A stretch of 64,000 nucleotides of DNA from Cucumis sativus (Eukaryota > Streptophyta > Magnoliopsida > Cucurbitales > Cucurbitaceae). Under the pieces are notes generated by a model, which worked only from the letters and a program-made list of their open reading frames with translations, had not been told where the DNA came from and did not search any database. The DNA lies in assembly GCF_000004075.3 (NCBI RefSeq), contig NC_026655.2:24165489-24229488 (forward strand). Direction: 5' to 3'. A program made the translations under genes and the position numbers. Below, piece by piece: positions 11,588-24,562 of this stretch (positions are counted from its first letter, which is position 1; every line of letters begins with the position of its first letter).

Positions 11588-13537
11588 ATGATCGAACAGG
11601 CGATGAAGCACTTGTTCTTGAAGTTCAATAAACTAACAAAGTCACTAACTCCTAAGAAATGGAGAAACTCTGAAAATGCTTCTGTTGTAAGTGGAAGAGA
11701 ATCTGCAGAAGCAATGGCAAAGTCTGCTAAGAAGAAGGATCTGATCATCCATGGTTCCGGGAGTATAAATATTGATGGTTCGAGCAATTTTGTCTCGAGT
11801 TTTTCAAAGAGGGGTGAGAAAGGAATCAATCAGGACTGCTGCATTGTGTGGGAGGTATGCAAATATAGCTGATGTACAATAACTTTTTCTTCATGATTTT
11901 TGCCTGAAATAAAAGTTCTAAAATGAAAAAGTACAAAAAGATCATGTTAAATATAGTGGCTGTCATGAAATTGATAATCATAGAAGGTGAGATTTACATA
12001 GTCCACTGGATCACGTGTTACCTACCTCTACGGATACAGAGGATGAACTTTGTTATTAGATTTCATATTACAAAGGCGTCTCAAAGTTAGACAGTTTAAA
12101 TATTATTGTGTGTAGACTACTCTAAACATTAGAGTAAAAGTTTTAAATAACATAAATATGGATACAACGAGTCAACAAAAACTTGTGTGGTCATTCAAAG
12201 CGCTTGTTAACAGATTTGAGACATTTCAACAATAGTTTTATAGCTCATCAAATGAACACAATAAGAAAGAGATCGTATATTCAAATTTGCATTAAAAATT
12301 TCACATAAAAAATGATGATGTTTTTGTTTTTGGGTTCTTTGTTTGAGCTTGAAATGGAGAAAAACTTGTTTTGATAATAGGAATTTGGGTGTCAAAAAGA
12401 TATGATATTTTGTGGGGTTTTTGATGGCCATGGACCATGGGGGCATTTTGTTGCAAAAGAGGTTAGAGAGTCAATGCCAATTGCTCTACTTTGCAATTGG
12501 GAAGAAGCACTTGTTCAAACTTCTCTTCTTCACCCACATTTGGAACTCAACTCAACAAAAACAAATTTACACTTCAATTTGTGGGAGCGTTCTTATATAG
12601 AAGCATGTGCTGTGGTCGATCCAGAACTTGAGCGACATCCTAAAATCGACACATTTCATAGCGGAACAACGGCCCTTTCCATTGTTCGACAAGTAATGTT
12701 ATATTATTTATATTTTGTCTCTTCTGTATCATTTTCAGTGTTCATTTTTTTAACTTGTGTTTATTTAGGGTGAAACAATTGTCATTGCAAACCTTGGCGA
12801 CTCTCGAGCCGTGTTGGCTACAAGTTCTAATGATGGAAATTCAATGTTGTCACCCATTCAGCTCACTATCGATTTCAAGCCAAATCTACCTCGTTCGTTC
12901 CTTTCTTTGTATACAAAATGAGGAATGAAAATATGAAAGAGTATATAAAAAGCTCTAAGATTTTTTTTGTTATTTGTTATATTTCAGAAGAGGCTGAGAG
13001 GATAACACAATGCAATGGGAGGGTTTTTTGCTTGCAAGATGAACCAGGGACTCAACGTCTTTGGTTGCCGAATGGGAAAATGCCAGGACTATCAATATCG
13101 AGATCGTTTGGCGATTTCTGCTTTAAGCATTTTGGACTTATTTCCATGTCTGATGTAACACAAAGAAGTGTAACCAATAAAGACTTATTTGTTATACTTG
13201 CAACTGATGGGGTTAGCCTCTTCACACTTGTTTTTCTCATTCTCAACTCAAAATCAAACTCTTTCTTAAGTAGGGTTTGTTCTTATATGATAATACGATC
13301 CTAGTCCTAGTAATAATGTCAAATGCTTCATCTATATTATATTTCTATCAGATATGGGACGTGGTCTCGAATCAAGAAGCTGTGCAGATCGTACATTCGA
13401 CGATAGATCGAAAAAAGTCAGCTCGACGATTGGTTGATTATGCAACTTGTGCATGGAAGCGGAAGAGGCCTAGAATTGCAATGGATGATATGTCAGTAAT
13501 TGTCCTTTACCTCCATTCTTCACCCTTGCATCAATAA
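11588..13537 (+). CDS. Protein phosphatase 2C (PP2C/PPM family)
   Basis: This gene encodes a Mg/Mn-dependent serine/threonine phosphatase. The five exons 11588-11854, 12381-12692, 12769-12892, 12988-13211 and 13352-13537 keep phase and give 370 residues. The metal-binding and catalytic motifs are all present: GINQDCCIVWE (Asp 83), VFDGHGPWG (DGHG 104-107), NLGDSRAVL (203-209), SRSFGD and ATDGIWDVVSN (Asp 308 and Asp 312). The start is the first ATG in frame; about 70 residues precede the catalytic core and include a basic stretch. Exon 3 ends at an atypical donor (C, then GTTCGT), the only junction whose phase gives NLPQEEAERI, matching the usual PNLP-EAERI segment of the family. It resembles plant PP2Cs outside the ABA co-receptor clade A; the substrate cannot be inferred. 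It shares only the core fold with the second PP2C at 24.6-27.3 kb, so they are not tandem duplicates. Confidence 0.93.
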
Positions 13538-14129
13538 TCTTTTTGTATATTGTAGCACCAATGTAAAAACCAAAAAAGAACATCAATGTTTATGTATGTT
13601 CATTCTTTAGGCTACTTGTTACCGCAAAATGTTAACGTAAAAATGACATGTAGTTTTAATCATACCACATTGATGACCATGATTTCAAACACATTTTAAA
13701 TCATTCAAATTAGATGTGAGACTTGTCATGACGGTGACATTGAAACTCAAAACCTTTTTTAGATGTCTAAAAGTTTAGAAACTACATGTTATTTCTCCCT
13801 AATCCGCTAACAAACGTAGGATTAGATGCAATAAATACACATAGACAAAGGTAAAAATCTAACCAACAACAACCAGCCTCAAACCAATGGTGGAAGGATC
13901 ACACTCAGCTTCGAACCAAATGATTAGAAACACATCAATTTAGTAAATACTACTAAGATGATGAATAGTTGTAACACCTATATGATATTATTTATGTCCA
14001 ACAAATTTCTAAACTAACATTTTTTACTTAGTGGGACATTGTAACTTGATCCTTAATGATACAAATTTCAATTTCAAACCCAAAAGCTTTAGTTGGATAT
14101 GTGCTATTTTTACAAATTTTTTATTATTG

Positions 14130-14790
14130 TGTTATATTTTATGATCGTGTAGTAACTATCAACATCGACCACACACGCGTGCAATTCTTCTTTTAAAAGA
14201 TCATGATACGCGATTGTGTAGAAAATGATACAAGATCATGCAGTTCTTTTTAACGATGAAAAAAATGCTTCAAAATCTAAACGATTGTGTTGACCATGAA
14301 AAAAATGCTTCAAAATCTAAACGATTGTGTTGACCATGTTAAACGATCGATTAGATCACATATACACGATCAATTTTTTTAAAACGATGGAAAAAAGGTT
14401 TCAAATCTAAACGATTGTGTTGACCAGACTAAATGATCATATTAACTAGATAAGCGATCGTTTAGATCATATCAAAGTGATATTTAAACGTTATTGAAAT
14501 TATGGAAGAGAAGATGAAGAAAGAAAGAAAAAAGAAAGAAGATGAATAAAAATATATTACATAAAATTTGGAAAATGTGCTAAAAAAAATCCGAAAGAGA
14601 TGAATAAATTGTAAAGAATAAGAAAAAAGATATAAACAAATTGCAAAGAAAAAAAAAAAAAGAGAAGTGACGAATTGTCCGCAATATCAAGAGAAAATCT
14701 GAAATTTATGAAAAAAATTACCGGGCTTTTTGATTTTGTTACGGGTAATAAATATTTGAGTGTTATGTTATATTTATGAAATCAACTTTG
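14130..14790 (+). repeat. GATCGT-type dispersed repeat, copy A
   Basis: This copy has many variants of the phrase AAACGATCGTGTA. It shares a longer, ordered similarity with 53700-54400: CGACCACA, TTCTTCTTTTAAAAGATCATGA, GCGATTGTGTAGAAAATGATAC, GATCATGCAGTTC, and finally a TTATATTTATGAAATCAAC tail. That colinearity over several hundred bases indicates copies of one mobile or repetitive element rather than simple sequence. No coding capacity or terminal repeats were recognised. Confidence 0.65.
14256..14335 (+). repeat. Exact 40 bp tandem duplication inside the GATCGT repeat
   Basis: Units 14256-14295 and 14296-14335 are identical: both begin ATGAAAAAAATGC and end GATTGTGTTGACC. A third, diverged unit follows at about 14385-14425. 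Confidence 0.85.
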
Positions 14791-14835
14791 TTTTAAATGT
14801 AATTATAATTGACAACAATTTTAAGAGTAATAATT

Positions 14836-15205
14836 AAGAATATAACAACATTTAAAAAAATTGTAAATATAGCAAAATCTATCGGTTAGGCTTCTATCGA
14901 TGATAAACTATTATGATTTATCATTGATAGACCAATATTTACAACATGATCTATCAGTGATAGACTTCTATATTGATGGACTTTTCCATATTTTACAATA
15001 CTTAATTATTAGGGTAATTGTAATGGATGACCATTTGAGGAATAGTAATTAAGGATATAGCAACATTTAAAAAAAATTACAAATATAGCAAAACTATCGC
15101 TAATAAACTCGTATAATTTATCGTTGATAGACCAATTTTTACAACATAGTTTATTAGTGATAGACTTTATCATTGATAGAATTTGACAAATTTTGCTATA
15201 TACTT
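14836..15205 (+). repeat. GATAGA-type dispersed repeat, two tandem-like copies
   Basis: Two successive units start with AACATTTAAAAAAA and ATATAGCAAAA (about 14846 and 15061). They continue with TTATCATTGATAGACCAAT or TTATCGTTGATAGACCAAT, then TTTACAACAT, and finish with AGTGATAGACTT. I associate this GATAGA motif with cucurbit genomic sequence, from memory only. Related diverged copies lie at 4.63-4.88 kb and 63.67-63.93 kb. Confidence 0.65.
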
Positions 15206-15308
15206 AATTATTTTGGATTTAATTGCTAAATTTGCAACTATAAATATTGCTATATTTGCAATTATGGATGTTTTAATCTAAAATGTTTATGGGCTTTATT
15301 TTTCTGAA

Positions 15309-15390
15309 TGGGCCTCGTATTTTTATTTGAGAAGAACAGTAGGCCTATTTATTCGAAGCCCAAACCCAATGAATACTCCAAAAACCCTAA
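15309..15390 (+). promoter_or_regulatory. Ribosomal-protein promoter: site II elements and telo-box
   Basis: TGGGCC at 15309-15314, AGCCCA (TGGGCT on the other strand) at 15357-15362 and AAACCCTAA at 15382-15390 form the site II plus telo-box combination typical of plant ribosomal-protein and growth-related promoters. They lie just upstream of the probable first exon of the eL39 gene, so TCP-type and telo-box-binding factors are the expected regulators. Confidence 0.8.
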
Positions 15391-15399
15391 TCTATTGTT

Positions 15400-15449
15400 C
15401 TTTCCCTGAGCTAACAGAGAACGGCCACTTCTTCACTTTGCTCTCTCAG
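15400..15449 (+). other. Probable 5'UTR exon of the eL39 gene
   Basis: A pyrimidine-rich leader ends CTCTCTCAG before the donor GTAATC at 15450. It would splice over a 738 bp intron to the acceptor GGGACAG at 16187. The transcription start is estimated only from the telo-box position. Confidence 0.6.
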
Positions 15450-16236
15450 GTAATCTTCCTTCTCCTTCCTCTCTGCCGTTGGCTGTCTCTTCTTCTTTTC
15501 CGGTAGGACTTCGTTTTCGTAGACTTGTGTGTTGCCATACCTTATATTGTCAGTTTGTGGAAGGATTTTTGAATTATTAGGCGAGCGAGAACGTAAGTAT
15601 TGATTATTTAGAGATCGAAAATGGAAACTGTGGAACTTCTTCGCTGTTTGTCGCATTATTAGGTCAACAGTTTTATTCATTAAGGCGGTTTAGATTCTGG
15701 AATTCTTGTGTTAATTTTGGATGTATATTCCTTAATGTATGGGTTTTTTTTTTTTTTTGTGTTAATTTGGATTATGAAATGCTTATGTGAATGAAACAAA
15801 TAGAATGGTCAAGTAAGTAGAATAAAGGGACTTAATTTGATTGTTCTTAATATTGTAATGTAAGTATTTGTCTGAGTTTATTGCCTGATCGGTAACTTTC
15901 GATGATATTCATGTTTTTCTCCATAAACGGTGTTTCTGAAGCCATGATGGTATGCAGTTTACAAATATTAACTATATCTTTATTCATTTAAACTTCAAAA
16001 CCATAGATGTGGTGAATCTATTGAGACTCTCGCGGACACACCAGAACAAAAATAATGATAAAGAACAGGAAATATTTGTAGAATGTGGATTTTTTGTTTT
16101 TGGGTCTGAACTTCTATGTTGAATTATTCGTTCTCTTATATTTTGTTCATTTGGTTTACATCTTGATGTTGATTCTTCCTGGGACAGGCAATTTGCTGCT
16201 GACTTGCTGTCGTTGGCCAATTCCTGAATTTTGAAG

Positions 16237-18162
<1,926 letters not shown>

Positions 18163-21100
18163 ATGAACTCAGTCGCAATGAGATTCCTCAACCGTTTCAG
18201 AACTCCTTCTTCAAATTTTCCCACATCTTCATTCGGTATCTCTCTTTCTCTCTGTCTCATTTTGTTATTTAAGCACTATCTTCTTTCTATTATTACGAGT
18301 TGCTTTCGGTTCAGAGCTGAAGGAATTTCTCAAAGAAAATTTGTTTATGTTTTTTTTTTTTTTTTATTTGAGTGGCCCAACCAAGAATTTGGCTGTTTTG
18401 TGTATTGGGTTTGTTTATCTCAGTGCAATATGTGTGCTGGAGTGATGGCTTGGATAATTATTCAACGTTTGCTTGTAGTGGCAAGTGCGCAAACAAGCTC
18501 GAAGTTTTGGTTATCGACCGGTGCTTCTGAAGGTGACAACGATGTTGAGAAGAACGATGGAGAAGAAGATGATTATGATACGTTTTCTAATGAATTACAG
18601 CCCCAGGGTGTTGATCCCACTCGAGGTTGGGGATATCGAGGCGTACATAAGGTATCTCATCCTTGTCTACAGATGTGTTTCATTTTTAAAAGTTGGGATT
18701 TGGAATCTTGTAGGCTGGGAATTTTACCCAATAAGTGATCTTTCTGTTCTTGTGATGACACTTTTTGTTTTTTTGGTGATAGTTTTATTTTTTTCAAATT
18801 CACAAACTATCCAAAATAAACGAAACAGCTTCCTTTTTTTCTCTTTTTGTTCTTAGAAAATGTGCCTAGTAACGATCTTACTTGGGTAAGATCTGTTCTA
18901 TAGGCTGTACAGCGGTGTTTAGTTCTAAGAAAATGTGCCTGGTGACTTGCCTTCTTTTGTTGATAAGTTTTGAAGGAAATCTGGCCTCTTGCGTACTCTG
19001 CGTATTTTAGAAAGAATAAGAAGTGAGTAAGTTTTGTGAGCAAGGGCAAGAACAGAAAACTTAGGTGGCTAGAGCTTGAACTTTGAAGTCTGATGTAAGA
19101 GAGTAGGAATAACGAATATATGTGTTATATATTGTAAAATTCCAGGTGAGCAAGTAGGACGAGTAGTTTCTTAGCTAGGGAAAGTCTTGTAATTGAGTCT
19201 TAAAAGGAATTATAGGCAACAAGCAGAGTGAGTTTAGGAGAAACTCACCTCTGGAACTTCAATTGTTCTGGAATCTGTCCCCGATAGTGAAAGAGTTATT
19301 CTCACATGATAATTGGATTCATAATCTGCTTTTGTGGAATATAACCTTCTCTGTTTGTGATTCAAAAAAGCAAAACAAAATAAACAAAAACACAATTGAA
19401 TATGTTAGCCAAGAGTTTCCTCTCTTTGGCAATTGATCAAACATTTTCCGTAGAGGATATATCGAAGTCTTTGGTATATATCCCATCCCAACTAAGCAAA
19501 AGAAGTTATTTTGATTCAGGTGATAAGATTATTGGAAAACGAGGGAAAAACAAGGGAAATCATTTCTTTTCATATTTGTGCAGGGAAGGAAGGGGTCAGT
19601 AATCCCCAATATGATATCTTATTCTGCTTTACAATGTGATCAAATGTTCACAGGCAATAATTTGTGGAAGGGTTGGGCAAGCCCCTGTGCAGAAGATCTT
19701 GAGAAATGGGCGGACGATAACAATCTTTACCGTTGGAACAGGAGGGATGTATGACCAACGAATTTTTGATGGAAGAGATCTGCCGAAGCCTGCTCAGTGG
19801 CATCGTATTGCTGTGCATAATGAACTACTTGGTGCTTATGCAGTTCAAAAACTTTGTAGAAAGTATGATTTGAACCTCTCATAATAACTGATTTGACTGT
19901 ATAATTTCACTGAATCTCTGTGGACTTTCAGCGCGTCGGTTTATGTTGAGGGTGACATTGAGACCAGAGTCTACAATGACAGCATCAATGGTGAAGTGAA
20001 AAATATTCCAGAAATATGTGTTCGACGTGATGGTATTGCAACACATACTATTATCTTTTTATGTCCTTTTCAATTTTATTTGGAACTAGTTGAACACTTA
20101 ATTAATATGAAGTTGTCATTTGTTAACTTCTCTGCTTTCTACATCTACTTCATTATTTCTTAAAATGTCATTTTAAGCAGATATTAAAGAGTATTCTTTG
20201 ATTTTCATAATCATAAGGTTAAATTATCATATTAATTCCTGTCATTTGTACTTAGTCTTTCCTTTTATTTAAAAACGAAGTCCATCTTTTTAATAAAGTT
20301 TAGTTTTATTCTTCAATAAAGAGAGAAAGAGAGATGAAATTTTGACCACCATTTCACAATGATGGGTTCACCAGTTGATGCTAGCTGAGGAAAACACTGA
20401 TCTTCCTCTGCCTAATGAAGAGGCGATTGGAATTAAGAGTGCTACGTAGTTGGAACCAACAACCTCTCTATAAAATCCTTTTCCGTTGAGTAAGGAAATG
20501 GTTTCGGCACCTCTTGAGTATAACTTGTGCATTTGGGCGATGCCTAGGAAAGGGGAAGCCGCAGACAAAGGGTAGGGGCCTCCTCGAATAATAAAAAGCT
20601 CACTAGAGAAATTAAAGCTTTGCTTGGTAGTTGGGAAAGGGAAGCTCAAGCAACCAAAGATAGTACTTCCCAGGGCTTCGATGGTGGTCCATGTTAATCT
20701 TATCTTGGAATGTTAGGGGTCTTAATTCTCGCCTCAAAAGAGTGGTTGTGAAAGATTTGTTAGTGAAGTTTAATTTGGATGTTGTTATTATCCAGGAATC
20801 TAAGGTTAGTGTTGTTGGCAATAATTTGGTAAAGTCTGTTTGGAGTAGCAGTCATATTAGGTGGGCTGCTTGAGAGGCTCTTTAGGTGGTATTCTTCTAA
20901 TGTGGAAAGAGGATTCGATCATGGTGATTGACTCTATACAAGGTCAGTTCACTATCTCTATTCTTTGAAAAACTAATGTTGGCTTTTTTGGATGGATCAC
21001 ATGCGTGTACGGTCCCTCGTCTTATAGGCATGGAGACCAGTTTTGGCGGGAGCTTTCTGGTTTATATGGCCTCTCTAGTGAGTGTTGGTGCATTGGGGGA

Positions 21101-23212
21101 GACTCCAATGTGGTGAGATGGGTTAATGAGAAGAACTTGGACATTCGTTCTACTACAAGTATGAACACTTTTAACGGCTTGATTGAGGAGATGGATATAG
21201 TTGATATTCTCCTCTGAAATGGTCTGTTCTTGTGGTCCAGATTAGGGCTCAGACTGGCTGTGTCAAAACTCAACAAATTTTTTCTTTCCAAGCCTTGGGT
21301 TGATTTCTTTAGAGAAGTTAGGGTGGATAGACTTCCGCGTACCACCTGTTATCACTTCCCAATTCTCCTAAAGTTAGGGATGCAGTCCCGGGGTCCTACT
21401 CCCTTCAGATTTGAAAATGTTTGGTTGGATCATCATCTTTCCCTCAAAAATATCATGGAGAAATTAAGAGGTTTGAAGGTTTTATTGAAGGACTGGAACA
21501 AGGAAACTTCTGGCAATATCTTCTTCAAAAAGCAAGCATTACTTGACAAGATAAACTCTTTAGATTTGCTTGAAGAGTCTGGTCCCTTCGATGAAACTAA
21601 TGCGGTGGAAATAGAAGAGTATAGAGGTGCCTTGCTTGATCTTATTGTTATGGAGCAAAGGATGTGGGTTCATAAATGTAAAATTCAATGGCTTCATGAG
21701 GGGAGAACTCAAGCTTCTTCCATAGGTGGGTTTCAGCCCGTACAAGTAAGAGTTTAATCTTGTCTATTGGGAACAATTCGGGTTAGGTCCTAGTCACGAA
21801 CAATGCGGGTTAATGATGCTAGTAGTTTCACTACGAAGTCTACCTTTCTTAAATTATCCAAATGACCCTCCATCCATCACTGCACCGCTGGTTCGTTACA
21901 TTTGGAAGGCTAAAATTCTAAAAAAGGTGAAGTTCTTCTAATGGTCGCTCGCCTATAGAAGTCTTTATTGAAAGTAGAGACAAACACACAAATTTACGTG
22001 GAAGTCCTAGTACAGGGAGAAAAACCACGGTACTGAAGATCTTTTATTTTCTAATAATTCATAAAGGTACAAAGGGGGAAAATTTATAGGCAACACGAGT
22101 CTAATTAAAAAAAATAAAAAATTAGGGTAAAGTAAATCTTAACTACCCATGGGCTTTCATTGTGACCTAAGTCCATTATTTCTAAGATTCTTAACACTCG
22201 AGAGAAACTTTACAAAAAATTACAGTACATTACGCCTGGTCCCTCGATGTGCTTCCTTTGCTTCAAAGATGAGGAAACCTTGGACTACTTATTTTTGCAT
22301 TGTGTCTTTACTAGAAAAGCTTGGAATACTCTGTTCAAAATCTTTAATATGGAGATTTGTCTTCTTAGTAAGATTGATAGTTGAATGCTTGAAGGGTTCA
22401 ATAGCATAGGCTTTAGTCCGAAGGGTAACATTTTATGGAGACGTGTTACTCGTTCCCTCTTGTGGTGTATTTGGAAAGAGAGGAATAGTAGAATATTTGA
22501 AGACAACTATAATTCTTTTGATTTTTTTTGGATGGTCAACACAGCGTCTTGGTGGAGTACGAATTACATCGAACACTTTTGTAATTACAGTTTTTCTATG
22601 ATTTTCAACAATTGGAAGACCTTATTCTTTAGTTTTTATTTGGGAGGGCCCTCTTGCCCCTTGCCCTTAGGCTGTTCTCTTTTGTTCTTTAAATATGTTT
22701 GTTTCTTGTAAAAAAAAAAAGAGAATACTTTCCTTTTATTTTGTTTGATTTTTCAAAATGTCTCTAGTATAACAAAAAGTTGACAGTTACTTTACATGAC
22801 ACATTTTCCTTGGACATTAGCACATTTTCTTTGAATGTGAATCATGTGACAGAGAAGTGATGAGTTGTTGTCTAAAGATGGTATCAAGTAAGAAAAAAAC
22901 TACCAGCATGTGGTAAACTCATAAGCATTTTGAAATACTGACCCAACGAATTGTAAAAAGAAAAAAAAGAGCCATAGAGACAGAAATGATAATTTATCCT
23001 CTAACCGTAATACGATACATACAGAAAATTATTTACAACCAAGCACAGAATACTATTGTTACACGTTGGTTCAAATGTCTTCCGTAAAACATACGATTTG
23101 GGACTCCTTTTAACTGCCATGCTTCATTTTTGCAGGGACGCTTCGCCTTTTAAAACCAGGAGAAAGTGCCAGCAATATTTCTCTAGACGATTTAAGTGAG
23201 ATTTCCTGTTAA
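18163..23212 (+). CDS. Mitochondrial single-stranded DNA-binding protein
   Basis: This gene encodes a bacterial-type SSB with an OB fold, expected to coat single-stranded mitochondrial DNA during replication and recombination. Exons are 18163-18235, 18479-18651, 19654-19862, 19932-20032 and 23136-23212, all in phase, for 210 residues. The first 30 or so residues (MNSVAMRFLNRFRTPSSNF) are basic and hydroxylated, like a mitochondrial presequence. The OB domain starts at about residue 83 with AIICGRVGQAPVQKILRNGR and includes FTVGTGG, WHRIAVHNE, SVYVEGDIETRVYND and EICVRRDG. The short last exon (TLRLLKPGE) ends the domain. The ATG at 18178 is an alternative start five codons later. The last intron is 3.1 kb because a LINE has inserted in it; the flanking splice sites are intact. 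The gene converges with the PP2C at 24.6 kb. Confidence 0.92.
20257..20270 (+). repeat. Target-site duplication, 5' copy
   Basis: CTTTCCTTTTATTT, identical to 22728-22741 on the other side of the LINE. The 14 bp length is typical of LINE target-primed insertion. Confidence 0.75.
20271..22727 (+). mobile_element. Degenerate L1-type LINE in the last mtSSB intron
   Basis: Pieces of a plant non-LTR retrotransposon lie in the same orientation as the host gene. The endonuclease start is at about 20690 (LILSWNVRGLNSR, then VVIIQESKV), followed by CVYGPSSY, GGDSNVVR and the segment FRFENVWLDHH with its downstream linker up to about 21755. The zinc-finger end of the RT protein follows at 21890-22690: IWKAKILKKVKFF, AYRSL, CFLCFKDEETLDYLFLHC and LLWCIWKERNSRIFE. 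A poly-A run sits at 22710-22720 and a 14 bp target-site duplication flanks the element. The reverse-transcriptase core is absent between about 21760 and 21880, and frameshifts and stops are frequent, so it is immobile. Flanking mtSSB exons are unaffected. Confidence 0.88.
21966..22188. mobile_element. Small unidentified insertion nested in the LINE
   Basis: The LINE protein reads AYRSL up to 21965 and resumes NTREKLYKKL from 22193. The intervening 223 bp breaks a conserved segment and is bracketed by TCTT at 21962-21965 and 22189-22192; removing it with one TCTT restores the reading frame. It contains AATTTACGTGG, GAGAAAAACCACGG and ATTAGGGTAAA. No terminal inverted repeat or TG/CA LTR ends were convincing, so the class (MITE, solo LTR or TRIM) is open. 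Confidence 0.65.
22728..22741 (+). repeat. Target-site duplication, 3' copy
   Basis: Exact copy of 20257-20270, seven bases after the LINE poly-A tract. Confidence 0.75.
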
Positions 23213-24562
23213 CATTTTGTTTATTTGATCACGAACCATGGTAACAATGAAGTGCATGAAAACTTTTTCATTCTCTCCCAATCTGAGGTGTTTTTTTTCT
23301 TTTTCCTTATGTTTTTGTGACTGACAGAAGAAGGGTTGTTTTCGAACAAGACATAACTATCAAGCTTTCCAAAAACCTCAATCAGTTGAAGTTTGTGTAG
23401 GGGCCAGAAAGAGATGCTGTTAATCGGCATTCAAAGATTGAGCCATGGTTGAGTACTGAACCACCAATCCCTTATAATCTCTTTCATGTAATTGTTTATT
23501 AACATTGTAGCATTCTTTTCTTCAAGGCTTTAAGCCACCTTTGTGTTGGATTGGTAAGGGATTTTATAGTTCACTAGAGCTGTCACTGCTTCATCCCGAT
23601 TAAAGGCACCATAACTTGAAATCCACAGATTAGACAGAGTTCAATAGTCTTTCACAAGTTTGTTCAGCAGTCATTTCATTTTTATTTTTTCAAGTTTTTA
23701 AAGTCTTGTTAATATATATATTTTTTTAGTTTTCAAATATGACAAACAAATTAAATTTTTTTAATAACAAACCATACAAAAAAATTGGTGATTACAATTT
23801 AATTTTAGAAAACTAAGACCCAATAGCAATCATTTCTAAACTATTTTTTATTGTCTGAATCCCACAGCCTTTTGAAGAAAATAAACATGTGAATGGCAGC
23901 AAAAAGCTACTGAAAATTTCCTTTGGGGAAAATTGCAAATGTCATCTTGGATTGTAGAGAACTCATGTTTAGTGTTTTATTTTGGAAATAGCTCATTTTA
24001 AAAACTCTCAAATTTACTTTAAAACAGTTTTTATCAAAAGTGTTTAGCTGCAAATGTCATTTTTTTTTGTAAAACATTTATTTGTTTAATCAGACCAAAC
24101 ATATTCTTGAAGTAATGTCTATGGAAATTGAAGCAAATGATGAGGGTAAAGTAGAAACAGAATATGAAAGAATGCTAAGATGACAATTGAAACGGTCAAA
24201 ACAAATCTACAAATTTACTCTAAAGAATTGAAGTTGTTAGCAATGAAACAGTCAGAAATTTTGTCTGATATCCAAAGTTTGTGTATCTTGTCAGTCAGTC
24301 AGTCCAACAGCTGATGAGCAAGAAAACCAAATGAAAAACCAAACTTTTTAGAAGTCTCCAAAACATCTTTTCTTCTACCAACTCTTTCTTTTATCTCAAC
24401 CTCATTTTCTTACACACATCTGTAATAATCACCACAAGGGAAGGACAAAAAAAAAAAAAGGAAAAAGAGAAAAAAAAAAAACAACCATGCTCACACTGCC
24501 AGATGAAGTAAAAAAAAAATTATATCAAGTTATCAACATATACTATGTTACGGGATAGATTA
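23213..24562. other. Convergent intergenic region between mtSSB and the second PP2C
   Basis: It holds the 3' ends of both genes. No further gene or strong repeat is visible. Confidence 0.6.

Larger units (their letters stand above)
13538..15300. other. Intergenic region built largely of repeats
   Basis: After the PP2C 3' end there is no gene until the eL39 promoter. Most of 14.1-15.2 kb is taken up by two dispersed repeat types, described separately. Confidence 0.6.

Noticed and set aside
20368..21745. Minus-strand frames within the LINE
   Set aside because: Antisense to the recognisable endonuclease and linker coding sequence.
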